Assembly (NCBI GenBank): GCA_963719025.1
Contig: CAVRBK010000047.1
Span: 1 to 64,000, forward strand
Origin: Thiosocius sp963719025
GTDB lineage: Bacteria > Pseudomonadota > Gammaproteobacteria > Chromatiales > Chromatiaceae
Length of the DNA stretch: 64,000 bases
Direction: 5' to 3'
Part shown: positions 38,073 to 46,427 of the stretch, piece after piece
Position numbering within the stretch: the stretch's first letter is position 1
Layout: each line of letters begins with the position of its first letter
Notes under the pieces: model-generated
Databases searched by the model: none
The model's input: the letters and a program-made list of their open reading frames with translations, nothing else
Told to the model about the DNA's origin: nothing
Position numbers and translations under genes: made by a program

Positions 38073-40709
38073 GTGGACGAAGGACACAAGCGCTACCGGG
38101 CATTTATCAGCTATAGTCAGCGTGAAAAGGGGGTTGCTCGGCGACTGCACCGTGCCCTCGAGACGTACCGGGTCCCAAAAGGTATTGATGCTCCGGTAGC
38201 ACCGGATCGCAGGCTCGGGCGCTTCTTTCGCGATGATGACGAGATGGGCGCCAGCCAGAGTCTCGGGGCAGCCTTGGAAGGTGCCCTGGACGATTCCGAG
38301 AACCTGATTGTCATCTGCTCGCCGTCGGCGGCCCAGTCCAAATGGGTGGATGCCGAAGTCAGGCATTTCAAGTCACGTGGTGATGCAGGGGTTTTTGCCG
38401 TTATTGTTGCCGGCGAACCCAATGCGAAAGACCCAAGTAATGAGTGCTTCCCACCGGCCCTCAAGGTAAAGATTGGCGCGGGAGGCGTGGCAACGAGTGA
38501 GCCAGACGAACCCAGGGCACCTGAACTGCGGCATGATGGGATGCAGAAGGTGCGTGCGCAGCTGGCTGCGGGGCTCCTGGGTATTCCTTTCGACGATCTG
38601 TGGCGCAGAGACCGCCGCCGTGCACGGCGGACGAAACTGCTCGTAGCCGCGGCCAGCATATTTATTGTCGCGGTGATCGGTGTTGCCGGGCTTGGTTGGT
38701 TGGATGCAAAGACAGCGGCGCGGCAAAAGGCTGCGGACCAAGCAATTGGGTTGGCGCGTAGTGGCAGTGCAGAGGGCAGAGTCGGTGAGGCACTTAGTCG
38801 ACTAGCGCCTTACCTCGAATATCCGGCAACGAGGCAGATGGTCGAAGGACCACTGCGTACATTGCTAGGATGGATTCCAGATCCCGCCGCGCAGCTTAGT
38901 GCGAACGGTATTCAGCCGGTGCGATTGCGGGACGCGGTGGCACTCTTGGATCGGACACAGGGTGTTTACGATATTTCAGATATCGGGTTGAAGCTCGACC
39001 GACTAATCCGGTCACGAGACGGTAAGCGTCTGATTGCCATCGGAGACCAGCGTGTGGCTGTCATTGATGCAGACAATGGTGAACGTCTCGGTCAGGTCGA
39101 TAATGAATCGGTGGTGTGGCTTGGGTACGCATTCGAGTCGCCCTCTGGCTTGATCTTCATCGCAGGTGCCGTGCTCGGCCCAACGAATGGCTCGGTATTG
39201 CCGTATGTATTGACCATCTCAAACGACGGACGAACGGTCGAGAGGGTGGGCATCGATGCGCATGCGTTTTGGGGCAGTGCTGTCGGTGTTTCGCCTTCCT
39301 GTGAGGCGTTCTTGCTGGCCGTCGAAGGTGATCGAAGGCAATGGCAAGTGTTATCTTTCCCGCTGACCGAGAATCGTGCATTGGATCCTATCGGCCTCGC
39401 GGTTTTCAGGGCGGCTGACGATTCCGATGACTCAGGTATCAAGGGACTGGGTGGCTTTGGGTCAGCTTTTCAGACGCAAGATGCTTTTCTTGGTTTCGCA
39501 ACAACTAATCCGTTTACCGCAGCGGGATGTCTGTCTGTCGGATCTGAAGAAGGCTTTACTCCAGGCAGCCTCGCGTTGCAGGGCGTACGCACGGTGAACC
39601 TCGACGTGAGCCCCGGCGTAGAGCCTGTTGATCAATGGCGTTCTGAGGAGCCTGTGCGACACCAGGATGCGGAGAACACCTACTTGCCAGACTGCACAGA
39701 AGCACGCCCATGCCCCATCGTTGGTGGGCGAACCGAATTGACCTATATTCGTGACGACCTCCCGCGCACTGCCGATGATCAGGTAGGGTCGCCTCCACCG
39801 CCGCGCTGGTCGAGGCCGGAAACTTCGATTGGTGCCGGTTCCGCCCCAATCTACCTCGAGCACTTGGTATTTAACTCGGGTCACCAGATGACGGTTTGTC
39901 GTCCTTGGGATGACGGGGATGCCTGTCTTGAAGTGTCAGTGATGGGAGAGGATACCAACCAGTTGCCGGTTTTGCGCTCGGCTGACGGCCGCTACCTGTT
40001 TTGGCCTTTTGGAGGCTCGGTTTTCGATCTTCAAAGCCTTCAGCCACTGGTGCCCGAAAGGGGTATCCCGAGGGTTGATGGGTTGTGGGCCGACTTCGAG
40101 ATCGATAGACCGGGTTTGACTGTTGTCGCTGAAGGTCGGTTGGTGACCTATCTGCCATCCGCTGAGGATGGTCCCTGGACGCGCGTTGATGATGAGCGGG
40201 CTTCTCCGTACTTCGACATCCTAGCGTCGGACAACCCAGGTTCATCGTTGCATACAATCGCATCCTTGGGTGGTCGGCAGTATTTGGCTGTGCGTTCTGA
40301 TGGCACACTGGCAAGGCTTGATGCGGCCACGGGTCGCCAGATCTGGCGTTTAAATGCGAATGGTCTTGGAAAAATTACTGATGTTCAGCTCAACCCAGAG
40401 CGTGAGCATGTCCTCCTGATCGGATCGGGAGCGTGGCGATTGTTCGGACTTTCAGATGGCTACCCAATGTCGGCGTTTCTTGTTCCGCCACCGGCTATTG
40501 ATGAACCGGAAAAGCTGGTCGAATGCAAACTGGATGGCGTGATCGGGCCTGCCGGGCAGGTGACGGCTGGCTGCGCAGATCGCAGCTTCGTGTGGCGGCC
40601 TAAAGCATTTGAGGGGGAGATGGTTCCCCAACTCGCCCTCATCAACTGCGCAGCTACTTTTAAGACTTCGGCACTTGACACCATCCGGCGCTGCTATGTC
40701 GATCACTAG
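38073..40709 (+). CDS. TIR-domain protein with a transmembrane helix and a propeller-like C-terminus
   Basis: 878 residues, GTG start after AGGAGGG. Residues 1-180 are a TIR domain: YRAFISYSQREKGVARRLH, FFRDDDEMGASQSLG, LIVICSPSAAQSKWVDAEV, where the Glu near residue 95 corresponds to the catalytic Glu of NAD-cleaving TIRs. A single transmembrane helix follows (LLVAAASIFIVAVIGVAGLGW, near 189-208). The last 650 residues contain repeated strand units (RDGKRLIAIGDQRVAVIDADNG, SLGGRQYLAVRSDGTLARLD), resembling a WD40 or PQQ-type propeller. Bacterial TIR proteins commonly act in phage defence or NAD depletion. Here the propeller would lie across the membrane, which could make it a sensor. Confidence 0.82.
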   Translation: MDEGHKRYRAFISYSQREKGVARRLHRALETYRVPKGIDAPVAPDRRLGRFFRDDDEMGASQSLGAALEGALDDSENLIVICSPSAAQSKWVDAEVRHFKSRGDAGVFAVIVAGEPNAKDPSNECFPPALKVKIGAGGVATSEPDEPRAPELRHDGMQKVRAQLAAGLLGIPFDDLWRRDRRRARRTKLLVAAASIFIVAVIGVAGLGWLDAKTAARQKAADQAIGLARSGSAEGRVGEALSRLAPYLEYPATRQMVEGPLRTLLGWIPDPAAQLSANGIQPVRLRDAVALLDRTQGVYDISDIGLKLDRLIRSRDGKRLIAIGDQRVAVIDADNGERLGQVDNESVVWLGYAFESPSGLIFIAGAVLGPTNGSVLPYVLTISNDGRTVERVGIDAHAFWGSAVGVSPSCEAFLLAVEGDRRQWQVLSFPLTENRALDPIGLAVFRAADDSDDSGIKGLGGFGSAFQTQDAFLGFATTNPFTAAGCLSVGSEEGFTPGSLALQGVRTVNLDVSPGVEPVDQWRSEEPVRHQDAENTYLPDCTEARPCPIVGGRTELTYIRDDLPRTADDQVGSPPPPRWSRPETSIGAGSAPIYLEHLVFNSGHQMTVCRPWDDGDACLEVSVMGEDTNQLPVLRSADGRYLFWPFGGSVFDLQSLQPLVPERGIPRVDGLWADFEIDRPGLTVVAEGRLVTYLPSAEDGPWTRVDDERASPYFDILASDNPGSSLHTIASLGGRQYLAVRSDGTLARLDAATGRQIWRLNANGLGKITDVQLNPEREHVLLIGSGAWRLFGLSDGYPMSAFLVPPPAIDEPEKLVECKLDGVIGPAGQVTAGCADRSFVWRPKAFEGEMVPQLALINCAATFKTSALDTIRRCYVDH

Positions 40710-40742
40710 TGGGCCAAGTGGAAAGTTCTGTAACGCTCAGCC
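40705..40742. repeat. 37-bp inverted repeat, left copy
   Basis: From CTAGTGGGCCAAG to ACGCTCAGCC (40706-40742), this matches the reverse complement of 57333-57369 at 35 of 37 positions. It overlaps the TIR gene's stop codon. Copies of the core TTGGCCCACTAG also occur at 37197-37208 and, with one change, near 59342-59353. It may be an end of a decayed transposable element. Confidence 0.7.
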
Positions 40743-40858
40743 GCGCCACAAGCTCCGTCGGTGTCTTCAATGATGTTGGCCGTCGCGACGGGGTAGAACT
40801 CGGCAGTGGCCGAGAGGGAGAGGGCGTTGATCAAGGACCGGCTTGAGGCTTAACGGCG

Positions 40859-43800
40859 ATGTCCAAACCATTATCGCAAGGGCTCTATGAGCAACTATTG
40901 GATGAGGCATTGCAGCAGCGCATCGCCGCCACCCCGGAGCTGCGTGCGATTCTGCGCCAACTGGATGATGAGGCGGCACCCCATGCCTACGCCCAGTTTG
41001 TTGCCCGGTTGCTGCAGCAGGCGTTGCGCCAACTGCAACCAAGTGATCGCCTGCCGCTGCTGAACCGCCTGATTGAATTGCTTGCAGCACAGGATGGACT
41101 CGACTATCTGCAATGCCGGAGGCTGTTGGTCACCGACAAAGCGGTGTTGACCGAGATAACAGCCCATCCGCAATCGTTGGCACGCCCGATCACTCCGCTC
41201 AACAGCAGCGCTTTATTGACGGGTCAGGGCGGTGATCCGCCGCTGGAACATGAGTTGCGCACCGAAATGGCCAGTGCGGACAGGGTCGATATACTGGTCT
41301 CTTTCATCAAATGGTCGGGATTGCGGCTGCTCATCCCTGCTTTTGAACAATTACGACAGCGTGATGTGCCAGTGCGCATTCTCTCCACCAGCTACATGGG
41401 CGCCAGCGATCCGGCAGCATTGGAGTGGCTGGCTCGCCAGCCCAATATCACGGTGCGTCTCTCCTATGACACCGCCGGCACTCGCCTGCACGCCAAGGCC
41501 TATCATTTCTGGCGCGACAGTGGGTTTTCCACCGCCTATATCGGCTCCGCCAACCTCTCCCATGCCGCGATGACTCAGGGCCTGGAGTGGACGGTCAAGG
41601 TAACCGACCAGGATATGTCCCATATCCTCGATCGCTTTGGTGCTGAGTTTGCCGTGTACTGGGAGAGTCGGGATTTTGAGCCCTTCAACGAAGCGGAGTT
41701 TGGCCGCTTTCGTGCTGCCATCGGCCGCTACAGGCAACCCGAATCGACGGCGCCTCGATTCTTTGCGGAGATCAATCCGCGCCCATTTCAGCGGCGCATC
41801 CTCGAGGCGCTGCAGGCGGCCCGTCAACAGGGGCGGGCACGAAATCTGGTAGTCGCTGCCACCGGTACCGGCAAGACCGTGGTTGCCGCGCTTGACTATC
41901 GTGATCAGGTCACCGCGCAAGGGGCCATGCCGACACTGCTGTTCGTGGTCCATCGCAAGGAGATCCTGCAACAGGCGCTCGACTGTTTTCGCAGCGTGTT
42001 GCGTGATCAGAATTTCGGTGAACTGCTGGTTGATGGTCAGCAGCCAGATCAGTGGCAGCATGTGTTCGCCTCGGTACAGAGTCTCAATCGTCACCAGCCC
42101 TGGCGAGCGCTGGGCGCAAGCCACTTTGCCCATCTGATCGTCGATGAGGCACACCACGGCGCCGCCGCAAGCTATCGGCCGCTGTTCGAACAGCTACAGA
42201 CACAGCAGTTACTGGGACTGACCGCCACCCCTGAGCGGATGGATGGTTCCTCGATCCTGCCTGATTTCGATAACGAGATGACCGCCGAGATCCGTCTGCC
42301 TGAGGCGCTGGCTGACAAACTGCTTTGCCCATTTCACTACTTTGGTGTGGCCGACAACATCGACCTTTCCGGAGAAACATTCTGGCGCAACGGCCGCTAT
42401 GCCAGCGATGCGCTCGAATCGGTCTTTACCGGCGACGATATTCGCGCAAAACAGCGGGTCGATCTCATTTTGCAGGCCATGCACCGCTATCAACCCGAAT
42501 TGGATGAGGTGCGTGGGGTGGGCTTCTGTGCCGGAGTGAAACACGCGCGCTATATGGCAGACCACTTCAACCGTGCCAAGATTGCCGCTGCTGTGGTGGT
42601 CGGCAATACCCCCAGAGAAGATCGCGCTCACCATCTGCGCGCCCTGCGCAAAGGCGAACTGCGCTTTGTCTTCACTGTCGATGTACTGAGTGAGGGGGTC
42701 GATATCCCCGAGATCAACACAGTGCTCTTTCTGCGTCCGACCGACAGCCTCACCGTTTTTCTGCAACAACTCGGCCGTGGGTTGCGCCATGCGCCGGGCA
42801 AGGATTGTCTGACGGTACTCGACTTTGTTGGTCAGACCCACCGCCGCTATCGCCTTGATATGCGTTTTGCCGCACTGCTGATGCGCCAGCGTCAGCGGAT
42901 CGACCGCGAGATTGAAAACGACTTTCCCAACCTGCCGCCCGGGTGCAACATCCAGCTCGAACGGGTTGCACGGCAGCGGATCCTGGCCAAGGTCAAAGCG
43001 GTGCTTGCCGATCTAAAGCACTTCATCCCCGAGACCATCCGGACTTGGTCGCAGGAGAGCGACCGCCCCCTTACCTTTGGCCATTTCATCACCGCTACGG
43101 GGTTATCGCCCATTGACGTGCTGCGCCGTCGCAGCTGGAGCGAGTGGAAGGCGATGGCCATGCAGCAATCGCTGCCAAGCGATCCCGATATCGATCTCCT
43201 GCGCAAGGCGCTGCCGCGCATCGCGCTGCGCAGCGATCCCGATCTGCTGCGGCAGTTCTCAGGTGGCAATGCGATCGATGGGGTTGAAGATAGCCGCGAA
43301 GCGGTAGCGATGCACTACCTGCGCTGGGGCAAGAAGGGTGAGTCCCTGGGTATGAACCAGATAGCTGAATCGAGTGCCCGCTGGCAGGCAAACGCATCCA
43401 TCGCGGCCGATGCTGCCGAGATCGCCGAATGGCGCTTGCACCATCCAACGACCCCCATACGTGACATTGCGTTGCCGTTCCCTTGTTTTCTCAAACTCCA
43501 TGCCGAGTATGGCTCTACCGAGATCAAGGCAGCGCTGGGGCTGGCGACATTGACGAGCGCGGGCCCGACCGGGCAGGGGGTGATCCATGCCGCCAAACAC
43601 AAGTGCTATGTCCATCTGGTGACTTTCCGCAAGGATGAGCGCGCCTTCTCACCCACTACTCGCTACCGTGACTATCCCATCAGTGCCACTCGACTGCATT
43701 GGGAGAGCCAATCAACCACCAACCAGGCCTCACCGACCGGACAGAACTACCTCCACTTCAAGGAACGCGGCTACACCGTCCTCTTCTTCGCCCGTATCGA

Positions 43801-43954
43801 ACGACAGATTGCCGGTGAAACGGCACCTTTTATCTATCTGGGGCCAGCGGAAACCCTGCTTAGCGCCGAAGGTGATCGGCCAATCCGTATGGTTTGGGAA
43901 TTGAAGTATCCCGTGCCGGCAGGGGTTTTGGAGGAGGCGATGCCGGCGAGTTGA
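40859..43954 (+). CDS. PLD-nuclease/DEAD-box helicase with DUF3427 C-terminus
   Basis: 1031-residue multi-domain protein. A phospholipase-D-type nuclease region lies near residues 130-260, with HAKAYHFWRDSGFSTAYIGSANLS (landmarks HAK and GSANLS) forming the HKD-like motif. A superfamily 2 helicase core follows: Walker A AATGTGKT (near 336), DEAH in LIVDEAHHG (near 429), LLGLTATPERMDG, and motif VI QQLGRGLRHAPGK. The final 400 residues match DUF3427 (GHFITATGLSPIDVLRR, HLVTFRKDERAF). Such proteins are found in defence islands and are thought to process foreign DNA. Probably monocistronic; 149 bases follow the TIR gene. Confidence 0.9.
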   Translation: MSKPLSQGLYEQLLDEALQQRIAATPELRAILRQLDDEAAPHAYAQFVARLLQQALRQLQPSDRLPLLNRLIELLAAQDGLDYLQCRRLLVTDKAVLTEITAHPQSLARPITPLNSSALLTGQGGDPPLEHELRTEMASADRVDILVSFIKWSGLRLLIPAFEQLRQRDVPVRILSTSYMGASDPAALEWLARQPNITVRLSYDTAGTRLHAKAYHFWRDSGFSTAYIGSANLSHAAMTQGLEWTVKVTDQDMSHILDRFGAEFAVYWESRDFEPFNEAEFGRFRAAIGRYRQPESTAPRFFAEINPRPFQRRILEALQAARQQGRARNLVVAATGTGKTVVAALDYRDQVTAQGAMPTLLFVVHRKEILQQALDCFRSVLRDQNFGELLVDGQQPDQWQHVFASVQSLNRHQPWRALGASHFAHLIVDEAHHGAAASYRPLFEQLQTQQLLGLTATPERMDGSSILPDFDNEMTAEIRLPEALADKLLCPFHYFGVADNIDLSGETFWRNGRYASDALESVFTGDDIRAKQRVDLILQAMHRYQPELDEVRGVGFCAGVKHARYMADHFNRAKIAAAVVVGNTPREDRAHHLRALRKGELRFVFTVDVLSEGVDIPEINTVLFLRPTDSLTVFLQQLGRGLRHAPGKDCLTVLDFVGQTHRRYRLDMRFAALLMRQRQRIDREIENDFPNLPPGCNIQLERVARQRILAKVKAVLADLKHFIPETIRTWSQESDRPLTFGHFITATGLSPIDVLRRRSWSEWKAMAMQQSLPSDPDIDLLRKALPRIALRSDPDLLRQFSGGNAIDGVEDSREAVAMHYLRWGKKGESLGMNQIAESSARWQANASIAADAAEIAEWRLHHPTTPIRDIALPFPCFLKLHAEYGSTEIKAALGLATLTSAGPTGQGVIHAAKHKCYVHLVTFRKDERAFSPTTRYRDYPISATRLHWESQSTTNQASPTGQNYLHFKERGYTVLFFARIERQIAGETAPFIYLGPAETLLSAEGDRPIRMVWELKYPVPAGVLEEAMPAS

Positions 43955-44083
43955 TTTTTTGCGAATCTCAGCGCCTGGCGATAGTTCGGTCGTTGCGGAT
44001 GCATTTCGCTCTGTCGTGGCATTGTGAATTTGGCCACCAAATAGCAGACACTTTTGATGGGTGAACAGCTATTAGGTCGGTAT

Positions 44084-44260
44084 ATGACGAAGCGAACACG
44101 TTTCCGTTTTTCGCCGGAATTCCGATTGGAAGGAGCGCAGCTGGTTGTCGTTCAGGGCTACACTGTTTGAAGAATAGGCTGAAGCGGTGAATGTCGGCAA
44201 ATCGACAATGGGCAAATGGGCCAGGCGGCTGCGCCAAGAGCGCCAGGCTGGCACCCTGAA
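44084..44260 (+). pseudogene. Remnant of an IS3-family orfA transposase
   Basis: MTKRTRFRFSPEFRLEGAQLV is the helix-turn-helix opening of IS3-type OrfA. After an extra T and an in-frame TAG it continues AEAVNVGKSTMGKWARRLRQ, again typical. The rest and orfB are gone, and no clear IS ends were seen. A point stop inside the family sequence shows true decay. Confidence 0.7.
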
Positions 44261-44478
44261 CATAAAGGGCTATACGTTGGTACCGGTGCTTTCAACAAAG
44301 ATGCTCACTATAAGGCGGGGTGCGTAAAAATCCTGTTGAAGCCGATGAGACTCGATGAGCTCATCCAGGCGTCGAGCAGCTGGATATGGGGCTCAAGCAG
44401 ATGGTGCCTCTAAAGAGGCTGCCACATTGGCCGATTTGACGGTTTGAGAAGAGATCGATGCGATAGGCGCGAGCAAGG

Positions 44479-46344
44479 ATGGCGGACCTGATTCCTTCAT
44501 ATAGCAGTTGTGCGAGCCGGATGCAGTCCGGGGAGCGTCGATTTGCTCAGCGTTTGGGTTCTCATTTAGAGGACGACTATCTTTGTTGGTATGAAATCCC
44601 GGTCGGGAAACGACAGCGGTATTCGGATTTTATTGTTCTTCACGCTGGTCGTGGTTTGTTGTTGCTCGAGGTAAAAGACTGGAAGCTCGATACCATACAA
44701 AGCGTCGACAAAGTCTCAGCAACGATATTCACCTCGAATGGGCTGAAAACCGTTAGCAATCCGATTGAGCAGGTACGGCAGTGCGCTTACCAGTTGGTCA
44801 ATCGGCTACAAAAAGACGCCCAGCTATGCCACCAGTCAGGGCGATACCAAGGAAACTTGGTGTTTCCTTATGGTTTTGGGGTAGTGCTGAGCAATATCAC
44901 GCGCAAACAGTTCATCTCGACGAATCTGGGTGAGGTCATTCCAGAGCACCAAACGATCTGCAAAGATGAAATGATCGAAAGTGTAGATCCGGAATCGTTT
45001 CAAGAGCGTCTTTGGAACATGTTTAACTTCCAGTTTTCGACACCATTGAGCCTTCCCCAGGTCGACCGCATTCGCTGGCATTTGTTCCCAGAGGTGCGAG
45101 TCAACCCATCGGGCGGTGATTTGTTTGCTGGCGGCGAGGCACAGGAAGGTGAGTCCGACCTCGAGGTTGTCGTTCCCGACATCATGCGCGTGATGGATAA
45201 GCAGCAGGAGCTGCTAGCGAAAAGCCTGGGCGAGGGGCACCGCGTCATTCATGGGGTGGCTGGGTCTGGCAAGACATTGATCCTGGGTTATCGTTGTCTG
45301 TATCTGGCGAAACTCCTCAACAAGCCTATCCTCGTACTTTGCTACAACATCACATTGGCAGCCAAACTTAGGGAACTAATTGCAGACAAAGGCATTGCCG
45401 ATAAGGTCAATGTCTACCATTTCCATGATTGGTGTGGCGAGCAGCTTCGTGCGTACCACGTGGGCAAGCCGAAGGTTGGCAAAAACTATTTCGATCACCT
45501 CGTGGAAACGGTGATTGCTGCTGTGGAGCAGGGCGTAATACCTAAGGGCCAGTATGGCGCGGTGATGATCGATGAGGGTCATGACTTCGAGCCAGATTGG
45601 CTGAAGTTGGTCGTTGGTATGGTCGATCCCGACACCGATTCATTGCTGTTGCTATATGACGATGCTCAGTCTATCTACAGCAAGAAGTCTCAACTCGACT
45701 TCAGCCTATCGAGTGTTGGCGTTCAGGCCAGAGGCAGGACTTCGGTGCTGAAGATGAACTATCGCAATACCGATGAAATTCTGTGGTTTGCGTATCGGTT
45801 TGCGACACACTACCTCAAGGCAGACGACAAAGACGAGGATCATGTACCCCTGATTCAACCAGAATCAGCCGGTCGCCATGGTCCACCCCCAGTGGTGAAG
45901 CTTTTCGATAGCTTCGAGCAGGAAACGCGTTACGTTGCCCATTTGTTCAGGCGGCTTCATGACGAGAAGCAGGTGCTTTGGGGCGATATGTGCGTCTCGT
46001 ATCGCAGCAACTGGATGGGAGAAAAGCTCAAGGCGGCACTTAAGGCCGAGAGTATTCCAATACAGTGGTTGGGTACATCGAAATCAAAGAAGCAATTCAA
46101 ACCATCGCAGCAGGCCGTCAAATTGATGACCATGCACAGCAGTAAAGGGCTCGAGTTTCCCGTGATGGCTGTTGCTGGCGTAGGTTATATGCCTGTGCAA
46201 TCAGCAGATGAGGCCGCCGAGGCCAAGTTGCTCTACGTGGCGTTGACGCGTTCTACCGAAAAGCTCCTTGTCACCGGTCACCAGGAAACGCAGTTCATTG
46301 CGGAGCTTCAGGCAGTGGGTAAAGTGGAAGAAGGCGTCAATTAA
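44479..46344 (+). CDS. NERD-domain UvrD-type helicase
   Basis: 621 residues. An N-terminal NERD (nuclease-related) domain covers about 15-130: GERRFAQRL, SDFIVLHAGRGLLLLEVKDW, the latter carrying the E-x-K catalytic pair. A compact superfamily 1 helicase follows: Walker A HGVAGSGKT (258-266), motif II VMIDEGHDFEPDW (near 361), ILKMNYRNTDEI-like motif, and motifs V/VI MHSSKGLEFPVMAV and LLYVALTRSTEKLLV. It is shorter than UvrD/Rep because the 1B/2B inserts are reduced. NERD helicases recur in phage-defence islands. A terminator follows at 46365. Confidence 0.9.
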   Translation: MADLIPSYSSCASRMQSGERRFAQRLGSHLEDDYLCWYEIPVGKRQRYSDFIVLHAGRGLLLLEVKDWKLDTIQSVDKVSATIFTSNGLKTVSNPIEQVRQCAYQLVNRLQKDAQLCHQSGRYQGNLVFPYGFGVVLSNITRKQFISTNLGEVIPEHQTICKDEMIESVDPESFQERLWNMFNFQFSTPLSLPQVDRIRWHLFPEVRVNPSGGDLFAGGEAQEGESDLEVVVPDIMRVMDKQQELLAKSLGEGHRVIHGVAGSGKTLILGYRCLYLAKLLNKPILVLCYNITLAAKLRELIADKGIADKVNVYHFHDWCGEQLRAYHVGKPKVGKNYFDHLVETVIAAVEQGVIPKGQYGAVMIDEGHDFEPDWLKLVVGMVDPDTDSLLLLYDDAQSIYSKKSQLDFSLSSVGVQARGRTSVLKMNYRNTDEILWFAYRFATHYLKADDKDEDHVPLIQPESAGRHGPPPVVKLFDSFEQETRYVAHLFRRLHDEKQVLWGDMCVSYRSNWMGEKLKAALKAESIPIQWLGTSKSKKQFKPSQQAVKLMTMHSSKGLEFPVMAVAGVGYMPVQSADEAAEAKLLYVALTRSTEKLLVTGHQETQFIAELQAVGKVEEGVN

Positions 46345-46364
46345 GGAATTGGCGTCGCGGGAAT

Positions 46365-46390
46365 TGCGGGAACCCGCACCTTTTTCTTTT
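46365..46390 (+). terminator. Rho-independent terminator after the NERD helicase
   Basis: TGCGGG, AA, CCCGCA followed by CCTTTTTCTTTT. A compact GC stem with a T-run 21 bases beyond the helicase stop, in the convergent space before the glycosidase gene. Confidence 0.8.
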
Positions 46391-46427
46391 GCCCTCTGAC
46401 TGGCCATTGCCGCGACCGGCATGGCAT

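Noticed and set aside
44261..44478. Possible continuation of the IS3 element
   Set aside because: No OrfA C-terminus, OrfB or terminal repeat could be traced after 44260.
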